Source: Apostichopus parvimensis (lineage: Eukaryota; Echinodermata; Holothuroidea; Aspidochirotida; Stichopodidae). From it: 32,407 nt of DNA. The translations under genes were made by a program, and so were the position numbers. The stretch spans positions 190,717 to 223,123 of the forward strand of contig KN882567.1 in NCBI GenBank assembly GCA_000934455.1, read 5' to 3'. Below are positions 8,979-20,900 of this stretch, piece after piece; position 1 is the stretch's first letter; each line of letters begins with the position of its first letter. The notes beneath the pieces were generated by a model, which was not told where the DNA came from, searched no databases, and saw only the letters and a list, made by a program, of their open reading frames with translations.

Positions 8979-11900
8979 GTAAGACCAGACTCCTCCATAA
9001 ATACGGTAGTTTTATCCCTTGGACAGCTTATATATCTGCTTCTCATCCTTACTAACAATTACCCCGCGATTCCGTCTCATCTTTGAAGAAGGAGTGGATA
9101 ACATACACCCTCCCATTTATGTGTTACAGTAGGTTGTGCTATAAATGAATACCAGGGCCTCCATCCGCACCCTCTGCCCCCCCCCAACCTGTCTCGAAAG
9201 GTCCGACTACCCTTTTAAACCGTTAAAACTTTCCTTTCCCAACAACGCATAGTACCAAGAAGAGCCTTAATTTTTGGGGGGGTCTCCAGACATCATTGCA
9301 ATATCTATTCAAAACACTTTAGAACTTAGAACCACAGCACAGTTAACCTTAAAATCACAGCGCGTACAATACTCCCTCACCTCATACAATCTTATGCATG
9401 ACCGTATTTACCTCGCTCCACCATATGGCAATTTTTCGTGTGTGTGTATGGCCACCTCCCTTCCGTTATTGTCAGCCTCTTGTGCAACCATTGCCTTCTT
9501 ATTGCTCTTGATAATTGTTATCAATTCTTCAACATCCTACACCTTTTTTTGTCAGTTTTGATTCATCACCTGTTCATTTTTCAACATTCTTCACTTTGGA
9601 AAGTTTTTGATGAGTATCTAGGCCTTTCTATTTTGCAATGCTATGCAATGCAATGCTATGCAATGCAATGCTATGCAATGCAATGCAATGCTATGCAATG
9701 CAATGCTTTGGAATAATAACTGAGGTGACCATTCTAGGGATTACTTCCTATGGAAATCATAACAGAGTAATGTTTATTATGTCAACAAAACCATTGTTGC
9801 GGAGGTGGGGGGTGAAAAGGGAATGAAATGCCACTGAGAATAAAATCTGTCTGCATGTTCTGTCCCACAAAGTTTTTTCACCTTGATCAAGAAGATTTTT
9901 TTCCCTCTAAACTGCAGTCCTTTGCTTTCCTTAAATGATAAATGTGAGGCTTTGCATGGCATTTATCACCCGTGAAACTAATTTAATGCATTTATGCAAT
10001 AAGTATATAGCACTGTCTTCTCATGAATATTCACTAGCATAGCGCTGTCTTCTCATGAGTAATCATTAGCATTTTCTTCTCATGAATATTTACTAGTATA
10101 ACACTGTCTGCTCATGAATAATCATTAGCATAACACTGTCCTCTCATGAATATTCACTAACATAGCACTGTCTTCTCATGAATATTCACTAGCAAAGCAC
10201 TGTCTTCTCATGAATATTCACTACCATAACACTGTCCTCTCATGAATATTCACTAGCATAACACTGTCCTCATGAATATTCACTAGCATAACACTGTCCT
10301 CTCATGAATATTCACTAGCATAACACTGTCTTCTCATGAATATTCACTAGCATAACACTGTCTTCTCATGAATATTCACTAGCGTAGCTATTAAAATTGC
10401 GTTCTGTAAAAGGGAACCTTAGAATCAGCATTACAATAACGTTATAACGTTGTTGTTATTAATGTAGATCATATATGTTGAGCAAGGTCCCATTTAAATA
10501 TCTATGTGATCGGTAAATATAAAACGGATTATATGATTAAATTTGGGGTAATAATTAAAGCAATATAGATAGCACAGTGATCATGATGATGATTAGACAT
10601 TAGTTACGAAGTGGAGCGAGCTTATATGTACACACAGATCCAGGTGGAACTTGAGATTAAGTATATCGAAAGGATGAAACTAGGGCACATGAAAGGACTG
10701 AAATCTAACAAAATCTAGATAAGGAAAGGGGTATTTGGGGTTCATTTAAAAGTGGGGCATGGGGTGGTAGGCTATTTGGGGGGGGTTTGGGGGGATGGAG
10801 AGGGGCAGGGCAGTGTGGAATGGTTGCCAATTGTATAGTAGGTACTGTATATTGATAAACTGCAATATTTAGTCGAGTCAGATTAGGTGTCGTGGCTCAA
10901 AATATCCAAACCATTTTGTTTTTGGTTACTCACTGACTGTTCCGTTCAAAGATAAGCGCATTCATGAGCACTTGAACAATGGTAAGCATCCATCATTCAT
11001 GAAAATGAAATTCCTTCCTCTGACTTCCACAATTCCTGAGCTCGATACCTGAAAGTTAGTGAAGCACCAATTGATGCTTTAACCAGCAGCCACATTCATT
11101 GGATGCATGGTGGAATATGACATGGGTGTCCACCAAAAATAGCAAAAAAAGAGGAACAAAAATAGCCAAAAAAGAGGAATGAAAGAAACTTTCTTTAAAG
11201 ATACTCTTAGAAATTATTCCAACAGAGAGAAAAGGAGTAACTCGATTAAGAATAAGATACTTTACAGTTCTAAGAGAAATGGAAGTGAATCCATCTGCTG
11301 AGAAAGATGCCAAGAGTTTTCGTATTAATACTATTAATGAGAGTAAAGTATGCTTAACGAGGAAGGAGAGACTCCCCTCACCTTACCCAACCTTACCCTT
11401 CTCTCACCTAACCCTACCCCCACCCTCCCCACCAGGTCACAGATTAACCTCTAAGCCTTCCCTTTTCCAAACGAAGTCCTTTGAAACCAAAAAATTCCTG
11501 TGTCTGATATTCAGCCATTTGAACTCAGAACTTGTACCAATTTATTTCTTAATTCTTTAGCTGTTTACTGGTTCTGTATCCATGTTATCTCATTAGTTAA
11601 TAATGCACACACAGGTCAGGTAACTTCATCCTCAATGGCAACATTAGACCAAGCAGGTTTCAACACTCTCTTTTATACCAAAACCAATTTTTTTTCCCCC
11701 TTGTAGACAAATGTAAGTTAGGGAAATACAGCATCCCTACAATTATTGTATGTGGGAACCTTTTTGGTATGATAGTTAGTGATTGGTCGTTCTGTTGCTA
11801 GGAGACCTATCCAACCAGTAGAATTTTGCATATCCCTGTCAGATGCATGTACCACTCCGGTGTTACCTTAGAAATCTCATTATACATCCCCTTCTTGTAG

Positions 11901-14900
11901 CAGTAAGCTATTCTCACGACTGAAGTCGTGCAAGAAAGCTCACAAAATACGGTATGCTCCAGATGCGCTCATTAGTTTACGATTTTCAGTTAGTACAGTC
12001 GATTCGGAACTCAAGACATGCTTGTATTGGTCGAAAATGTGTAAGAGTGACACAAAACTTTCAGAAATTGTGTGTGGGTTTTCCAAAAGGGTAACAGTAA
12101 TGAAATAGAAAAGTACAGTACATTGTAAAATTAGTTCTTGAGGTATGTACCGTATTAGAACGTGCTCTATTTGCTAGGTGGTATTAATGCATGGTTCTAC
12201 AATATGTGGTGTTTATATAGTAACAATCTCTGAGGCTTTTTCACACGTGTACCCTTCTCTCTTTGACTTTACAGCCACGATGGGGAACGAGTTGGTCTCT
12301 GCAGCAGCTGGGGAGCTTGAAAACATGCAGTATTACGCCTTCAATAACAGCAGACAGCATGCCGACCTGACCAACAGCATCGCCATCCGGAGGTCCTTCC
12401 CGGGCGTGTCCATCGGTGGTGGAATGAAGCGGGTGAAGAGGAACTCGAGCACGATCTCATCAGCGGACGAAGATGGGGAGAGCATCGACGGGGACGGGAT
12501 GTTGGTCTACGGGAGGTCCCCTGCCAACTCAATAAGCAGTCATGGTAGCACGTGCACATGGCAGGGAGATATCGAACAAGGTTAGTAGTAATATGTAAGG
12601 AAACATGCCAAACTTGAATTTACACAGTAGCTTCGAGGAGGGGGGAGGGCAGGGTGTGGGAGGGCAGGATGGGGATGGGGGATGGCAGGTTGGGGGGGGC
12701 AGGGTGGAGGGGGGGTAATTTAGGGTTTTCTGGTCATGGTTAATTTGAAAAACTCTGAATTTTGTCTCTTATAACATACTGTGGTTTCTGTGTAATTAAA
12801 ATTAAAAACAAATTAAAAACAAAAAACCGGTCTTACATCCTCGGACTTGTCAAGCAATTTGACCATATTTGCAATCGCATTTGGCAATGCCATACTGGAT
12901 AGACTGTACCCTGAGACTGTACCATGGTGTGTCACACTTTGCCATGTTACGTCATGCTATGTCTGCACAATATGTACAGTATGTTCTAAGCCGGATTACT
13001 TGTCACCAAGATGCAATTTACAGCCAGGTTACCATTTTAACCGTGGATGTTGCATTTTACTAGGGTACCCATCACCATGTGATAGAATACCACAGTACTG
13101 AGATAACCAGAGCAAGGAGTATGTGACATACCATGGTACCAGTCACACTTAGGTGTGTCATGCCTGAGAAACCAAAAACACATGATGTTTTGTACCCATG
13201 GAACCAGTCACACCGTGGTGTTTCATACCAGGGAACCAGTCACAGGATGGTGTTTTCATACCAGGGAACCAGTCACAGGATGGTGTTCCATACCAGGGTG
13301 GTGTGTTTGGTGAAATTTACTTCACTGCCAGCTTTTACCTGTCTCCAAATTACATTTGACAAATAACAACTTTCCCTTCTACCTAGGCTTACATGAATGG
13401 AAATGATTTAAGTTCGGGGGAATTTCCTGCAATCGAACGACTCACGTGTACGGCAGCAACCTAAGAAAGCAGCCACTGCATTTTTCTTTCGTTTTTTAAT
13501 CCAATCTTACCTAAGTTCTAATTTTTGGTCAAAACATAGATGGGAACATTATGTGAAGTCATTCCATCTGTCATCAATTGCTGCCCACCCCCCCCCCCAC
13601 CAACACACACCTCTTTAGTTTAAATCATTAACTTCAGTGCAGTTTGATCAAGCTACCCCTTGCTTTAAAAAGGAAATTTTTTGGGTTCTCGACCAAAGGC
13701 AACACAAGCCTTCTCTTCACAGGACATATTGATACACAGAACATTGAACGTGCTATGAACGCGTCAATGGTGTTGCATTGGTGCTGTCCAAGTTTAATGT
13801 GACAAGCCCATTGTAACCAAGTCCCCCAAAAAAATTTGAACATCTAATGCTACCTTCTGGCTCATTTTGGAATGTTCCCACATTACTGCACTTGCAAACC
13901 GTTTGAATTTGAACAAAAGTAGGGAAACTTTGCGGGTATTCCCAGAACTCCTAATAAGGTAAAGGTAAACAAAAGGTTCTTGCCCTATTACTTTGTTTAT
14001 TGTTTTTGTTCTCGTTAATACAATAGAATTTAAAACAAACGGTCAGGTTAGCATCTCCTAAGAAAAACAGGTTCCCTAGCTGATTAGATTACAAATGCAA
14101 CACTTGTCACCCATTTCCTCCATGTAGGAAAAAGAACCGCTTTTTTTTTCTTTTCTTAATTAAATGATAACATTTGTCTGAGACTTAAATGTCAAAAGTT
14201 TATTGATAGAAATACAATCAGTTTTTTTTTCGGCGGCGTTATTATTCTTAGCCGTTTCATTCATGACTCACGCGGCATGGCATTGTTTAAAAAAGTTCGA
14301 AATAAATTGTTATAAATATGTAGTGATTGTTTGGGTTTGTTTCTCGAACAAAGCAACAACAAAAGAGTGACCTTGTTTATTTTTGGGGGATTGTTTATTT
14401 TGGGGTGCTTCTCTTTGTTTTCTAATCAGTTTGTTCGTCAAACAAATCATTTGGAATATTGATCATTGTCAACAGATGCCTTAACATAAAATTTTGATCG
14501 ATTTAAGTAAAAACCCAGCTCCGACTAATGCTCACACGTGACTTAAAACTGTATAGCAACGCCCAACTAATTCCAAGTTTTTCAATATATCAGAGGATCA
14601 AGTTGAGGTTTAGGGTCTTGTGTTTTGTCAGGAGGTCTGTGGCCAGCTTAGAGCAGTCTTAAATAATCAAATATTTATCGAAACTTATGTCTTCTTTTTT
14701 CTTTTTTTTTCTTCGTAAAATTATTTGCACATTTCGTCATCACTTGCGCTGATTTTACAGAGTGTTGTATGAATTTCTTCTCAACTGTGTACCTCCCTGT
14801 CAGAGCTTATTAAAACATTTGTCAGAAAGCGATATTTTGAGCAAAAAGACTTTTCCTGTTTGATATCCTTTTTACTACTGAAAAAGGACAACCGAGGTGC

Positions 14901-17900
14901 AAGAAAAGGTACTGCCTTGCAAGAAAGAACGAAACAGCTTTTGTATCAGATATGTAGATTGCAGTATACAGTAATTCGAGAAGGGCATTCCGAAAGTGAA
15001 ACATATTCCTTCCTGAAAGGAAAGCATTATATTCTGCAATCAAATATATATATCTCTACATAGCATTCCCAGATTCTTGTAACATACGTTATTCTATTTA
15101 TTGTGTCTCCCAAGGTTTAGTTTAAAAAGCGAAAGAGTAGAGACCATTTTGTCGTAGGGTTGTTAAATTGAGGCCGAAAAAATGTAGGTTTCTTTGCCCG
15201 ACAGGAAGTCAACGTGACAAGCACTTAGTGACTTAAGCTGAGACGTATTTAGCAAACTTTTTTCGTGTATATGCAGTAGCTTGTACACACATGCACAGTA
15301 CAAACCATCATAAAAACCACCAATTAGGTTTAACATTCTAGAAAATCAGAAAGATCAACGATAAACGATCAACGACTAACAAGTTATGCTCATTACGTCT
15401 TTAATAAATAAAATATAATTAGTAAATTTATATTATTAATAAATTAATATATAAAAATACTGCGTTGCATGAGATAGAAATACATGGAGGTCGAAAAACC
15501 TTGGTTGATACTATTCAAAAGTAAATTAATTAAATAACAACGAAATTTAATAAATTAACTTTTGCATAGTATCAACCAAGTTTTCGATGTATATATATTG
15601 GATATAGATATAGATATATGTACGAAAAGTTTCACTACAAAACGTGTTTTCGAATTCTATATGAAATTTATGTCCCTCATATTGATATGTCTTAAATCTC
15701 TTTCTATTGTTTCCTCAAATTTCTTACGAGAAAAAAAAAAAAAAAACCCACTGTCAATGTCATCATCATCATCATCATCATTAGGATTGATATTTGTAAT
15801 CATTTCACATATCTTAATGTCATTACAATTTATTAATATCATTTTGTCTGCTGCTGTGAGTGTCTTGGCTTTACTTAAGGCCGTCAGCTGGCACCACGCC
15901 AAGTCTATCTCTCCATTGATATTCGTCTCCGTATATAAGACGCCAGCTGACATCTCCTATCCGTTGTCTTATTCTCTCTCCTAATTCAGTAAATATCGTA
16001 ATTTCTTGATATCTTTCGCTTCCAGGTGCAAGCCCCATGGAACCAACGCAAAACATAGTGCCCATCAAACACCAACGGACGTCGGAGAAACCCACGTCCT
16101 TCGTTGCCGTGCAGGCCTCTTCGATTAGGCCGCTGAAAATCTCTCCAAAGATCGAACCAGGAACGTTGCAGCAGTCGTGCTGCCTTCCTAACGGCATTCA
16201 CCAAGGAGGTAATACTGCGATTAAAGTAAACCACTTCATCCGCGGGGGTGGGCGAATGATAATCCTGATCGTTTTTCTCAGCTTTCACTTCTTATAGCTA
16301 TGTCTGTCGTTGGATAGACTTTCCGTAGTCATGGATATCATATCTTAAAAAAATGAAAAGAGAGTTAAAACTTTTGAAGAAAACTGTTTCAGACAAGTGT
16401 TCCGGTGTTTGTTGACAAAAGATGTTGCAGTTCGGACGAGACCCACACCTGTTCTATTCCGCTATCTGAGGAATTAGTTTATACAATGGTTCAAGTGATT
16501 ATTGAAATATGAATCAATTCATTCTCCTATTAAACTCCAATACTAGATCATTAAATAAAGAAATCAAAGTGTGCAATATAAACAGTTGAATGCAAACCGA
16601 AAAATGTATTTTCACACTTTTTCATAAAGTTGGAGATTGACCGGTCGAGGTGTAAAAATTTGAACTACATTAATCGATTCGTTATATACCACATTTGATA
16701 AAAACCAGTAAAAAAAATGCTAATTTGAGCTGGAATTTTATTATTATTCAAATGTTTGCTCATGCTACAATGAGTATAGGTCACCACTTGTTGGCCATTG
16801 TTTAATTGTGGCACTCTATTCTCCCTCCCAACTCCCCATCACCCCCCCTCCCCACCCCCAGCCACATTTCATTTTACAACATCTATTTCCTAAAAATCCC
16901 AGGTGCTCTCTCTGTCTCTCTCTTTGTACACGCAGACAGCAGTTCTTTGTATTTTCTATTTTAATGTTTCGTAGAAGGATTTCCCCCTTTATGCAAGGTA
17001 GCGTCTGTTGTGGTAGTAGCCTTCACGGCATTGTCTTATGAGAGAGACTATTTCAAAGATAAACTGACAGGTGAAATGTCAAGGAAGTTTGACTCTCCAG
17101 GAATCAGGAAATCGGCTTTTACGTCAAAACAACGAAAAGAATAACAGGGAAATAGTCGAACGGTTTTCAGTTACAGAGGGGTTAGTCAACTCGTTCATTT
17201 AGACGTAGTAAAAGAAGTCTCGGTATCACCGAGAACAGGATTTTAGATCTGTTGTGTCTACGGGGTAATAATTAAGAATCCCCAAATGATGATTTGTTGA
17301 TTCTGCTGTAGGATATTCCAATCGCTTTGTCGTCACCCTCCGTCGCTCAACCGTTACATTTCACTTCATGCAGTCGGTTAGACTACGGAAGCTTTCAAGG
17401 TTGGAAGAAGTGTATCCAAATCGAACATTTTTTTAAACATATAGGTACACACGACGTATCCTCACATCCTGTTCTGGTTTATATCGTTAGGTGTAGTAGC
17501 TAGCAGTGTATTCCTCCTCAAAAGTCTACTCCGGGCGAAACAAAATCGCCAGAATATGGAACGACTTCACAGTCTTAGCAACGTCGGGTGATGTCATCGA
17601 TTGTCAGTGGGGGTAACAAAGAATTAACGAGTCGCTATTAACAAACGATCTTCCGTTCGAGCGGTCGTAGAAATGTCGATGTTCAAAATGCGAAATTCGC
17701 TGAACGTGCAGAAAGTATTGAGTGAGAACTATCAATAGATGCTACTGTGTTAGGCTGCGATTGCTTCCTCGATGATATAAATCTCTTGATCGGGAGCAAG
17801 TCTTCAGTACATGCTGTACTATTGAAACATCACAACTTCTTCGTACCTGCGTCTATGCAGAAGTAGATATTCCTTTAGTGTTGTCCGTAAGAAAACATTT

Positions 17901-20900
17901 ACGGGCACTTACCGTACCGGCATGTATCATACAATAAACCATATGACATAGTATCACATATCACCAGATATTTCATGAACTCAATGAATATAGACGTACA
18001 GAACTCGGTTGTACATCTGCCGTCAGTCTGGGTTAATTTGAGATTGGTTAATACATTTGGATGCAACGGCTTCAAAATGCATCAAAGTGCATAATCAAAA
18101 TACGCACGCAATGATCCAATGACAAGCAAATTCTTTTACTGTTTTTTCCCCTTCCAATTAATAATGTTCAGAGAAAGGTTGACCAGGTTATATGTGCAGA
18201 GTATGTACATGTCGTAGATTATGACAAGGTTGATCATAACCTAAATCAGAAGTCAAATTTTCAAATTCAAAACTGTTTCAATCCAAGTGTGATTCAGTAT
18301 CGCTGCGATACATTTGATCCAAACCGTGTTTATTTCCGAACGTGTCCCGATGACGTTGTTTTCAATGATGATGATGGAGTCCCAACTCTACTCTTTAAAG
18401 TCCTGACCACTAGGGCCATCTCCGAAACTTAAGGGCACGCACAAGCCTGATTAAACAGACGCTATCAGTTACAGCTTCGATGCACTTGAAGATTTTTCTT
18501 TCCACCTGTGTCAAATAGATTGCTGATATTTGTAAAAAACTTCACCCAGTTTTGGAGGGTTAAATGGCCAGTACCACATTGTATGTCAATGCGATCTAGT
18601 GGCAGATATGGAAAACAGATATACCGTGGTGATTGAGCGCAAATTAATGAAATAGTGAGTATAAGGATCCAATCATGAACGGGCAAGACAGTTTGCTGCA
18701 GGCTACATATAACCTTTAAGAAACCGATCACCGCCAGTCCCCGTTCCGAGAGTCCTTAGTTTCACCTCTACAGAGTTTACCGGTCTCTGTCATACCTCCA
18801 GGACAGGCGATTTTAATAATTATTTTAAAACTTTCTCACCAGATCACAGCAACAGCTTACAAGGTGCGGTCACTACCATCTCCAATCAACATGCAGTGAG
18901 TGCTTTCGTACAAGCATCCTCATCACACGCCGATGCTGGTCCTCTCGCCGATTTCGTGCAACTCGTTTGCCATCAAGACCGCTTGGTGAGTTACAGATCA
19001 TTTTAATGGGTCCCATCCGTACATATCGCTGCCAAAATGTTCGAGATAGTCATCAAGTAGTAGTTCTCAAGGTGTTAGAACTCTTCCAAACAGTGTTTTA
19101 CTACCATCTTTCAATGCATTCTCTCAGACTGGGAGATATGTGTAGATGTGTAATGTGTGTCTGAAAGTAGTTCATAACCATCTCCTAAAACTGGTTTCTA
19201 CCAATCCCTAGTGGGTGGGATCTGTGAGGGTAAAGGGGGTCCACAGGAGGTCTGCGTATAAACAGTGGGGGGTGGAGGTAGGGGCCACCACAGCTTGAGG
19301 TCGTTTTGATACCCCTTGTGGGGGGGGGGCTTCAGGAGCAGTACTCCGTAGTCCCTATGTGTCTGTGGATGGCAAAAGGTTGAGAACCTAGGGTCTATAG
19401 GGTCGGAACTTCCGGGAAAAGTACTGTTGAGAGGTTTAAACCATATTAGCTTGCCGTTAACATATACAGGGTCAGATAACCCTTTATGAGCTCATGCATA
19501 TGTATCTCATGGCATGATTCGTGCAACAACAAGCGGGCACTTCATGTATTCTACGTTGACAAGAACTAAAAATTCCTTGCACTGTTTAGTGTTTTCTTAA
19601 CTATTTAAAGGCATTCTCGTCAAAGAAGGAAGATTGATATTTACCTACCGTTGAAGCTGTGTTTATACATCTAACTAATATTACTGTGACCTTCTGTCTT
19701 GGTACGACGTTCTTGAATGCATCCTGTGTTTAGGTTAACTTAATAAGTCAATAATAACAGGAAAACGAGAGATTTTTTGCTAAGGTAACATCTATCAAAT
19801 TGCCAAATTACCTTTGTAGTAGAGTGTTGAATTTACGGGTGATCTGTCTCCAAAAAAAGACCATACCTTGTGTGGTTGTATCATTTCCTTTTAATCATGG
19901 AGAACCACAAAGACCAGCTTACAAGAAACTGACTTATACATATTACTGGTGACTTATATATTAATGGTGACTTATAATTATTAATAGTGACATATATATT
20001 AATGGTGACTATATATCTGTATATATATATATATATAGATATATTCATATAAATATTTATATATATTAATGGTGACTAAACATGAATGAAGAAGAAGCAG
20101 ATAAATGAAGAAACACTCTAGAGTCAGTTAGCAAGTCAAAGGCGCCATATGGACTGCCAGTACTGGTTAAACAGGTCAAAAGTGCCATATATTGGCTGCC
20201 AGTACTGGTGAAAAGTTCAAAGCGCCACATGGGCTGCCAGTACTGGTTAAACAGGTCAAAAGTGCCATATATGGGATCTAGTGGTGGTTCATGAGTGAAT
20301 GTGGCCGTACGACTCCTAGAGGTGGCGAGAAGGTTACGATGCCATACGACTCTTATGCATAATTAATGAAGAATAGAAGAAAACATTCTGTTGTAACATA
20401 TTCAAGTTGGTGAATGGTAAATCTTGATGAACGTTCGTCCATTTTGACAGAGTATGGTAAGGAGGGTTGATCAGGCAAAAGTAATCACCCCCTCCCCCCC
20501 CTCCCTTTAAGGAAGCATACTGAGAGGCCAATTAGAAAGAGACATCGGAATGAGGTTACATAAGTGGGCCTACTGGCGGTGTGGACTAGAAATATTGTGT
20601 GTAACTGTCCTTTGTAACACACCACATCATCATCCCCATTGGAATTTCACTCTATCTTCTATATGGCAACCTTTTGTTGATGTTTTACAGGTGAGAGCTG
20701 GATTAGAGCTGAGTGCAACTGGGAGTGCTTCCAAAATTGCAGGGTTTATCCCTTCCACCATGCTTCCACCTCCTCCGCCGCCTCCTGTTGCTAGGCCCAT
20801 CGCCATAGCAACCTCTATCGGACAGACTGGTGCACTTTCCAACTCAAACCAACTACAACATAACACAGTGGCTAACATCTCTGCAGGTTAGTGTGAGCCT

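Larger units (their letters stand above)
8979..12274 (+). other. Intron 1 (3.3 kb), phase 1
   Basis: It runs from GTAAGA to a TTTGACTTTACAG acceptor. It holds an ATGCA/GCAAT microsatellite, a 32-bp minisatellite and, just after that, a perfect 14-bp palindrome AACGTTATAACGTT at 10438-10451. A G-rich stretch lies at about 10735-10810, and a duplicated AAAAATAGCAAAAAAAGAGG-type word at about 11136-11178. I see no further coding exon inside. Confidence 0.7.
12581..16025 (+). other. Intron 2 (3.4 kb), phase 1
   Basis: It runs from GTTAGT to the acceptor TTTCGCTTCCAG. It holds a G-rich tract near the donor, a 32-bp repeat cluster at 13128-13303, a C run at about 13588-13599, many T-rich stretches and a hairpin at 15481-15592. 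It also has an A17-type run with an adjoining CAT trinucleotide repeat at about 15731-15781. Open frames on both strands over 15560-16200 are discussed under rejected items. Confidence 0.7.
18986..20690 (+). other. Intron 4 (1.7 kb), phase 0
   Basis: It runs from GTGAGT to GATGTTTTACAG. It holds a G-rich stretch at about 19200-19330 including a G10 run, an AT-rich short-unit array and a 40-bp tandem array (both listed), and a C-rich stretch around 20488-20502. I see no additional exon. Confidence 0.7.

Noticed and set aside
9274-9826. Overlapping plus-strand frames ending in repeated Met-Gln-Cys-Asn-Ala
   Set aside because: They arise from the GCAAT/GCTAT microsatellite, which lacks stops in several frames, and lie inside intron 1.
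12341-12559. Minus-strand frame over exon 2
   Set aside because: It is the antisense shadow of a real GC-rich coding exon; its Arg/Ser/Cys-rich composition is typical of such shadows.
15657-16288. Minus-strand frames of about 100 codons across exon 3 and its upstream intron
   Set aside because: Part is the shadow of exon 3 and part a poly-Asp run from the CAT repeat. The segment with RQRIGDVSWRLIYGDEYQW looks protein-like and could be a transposon fragment, but I could not support it.
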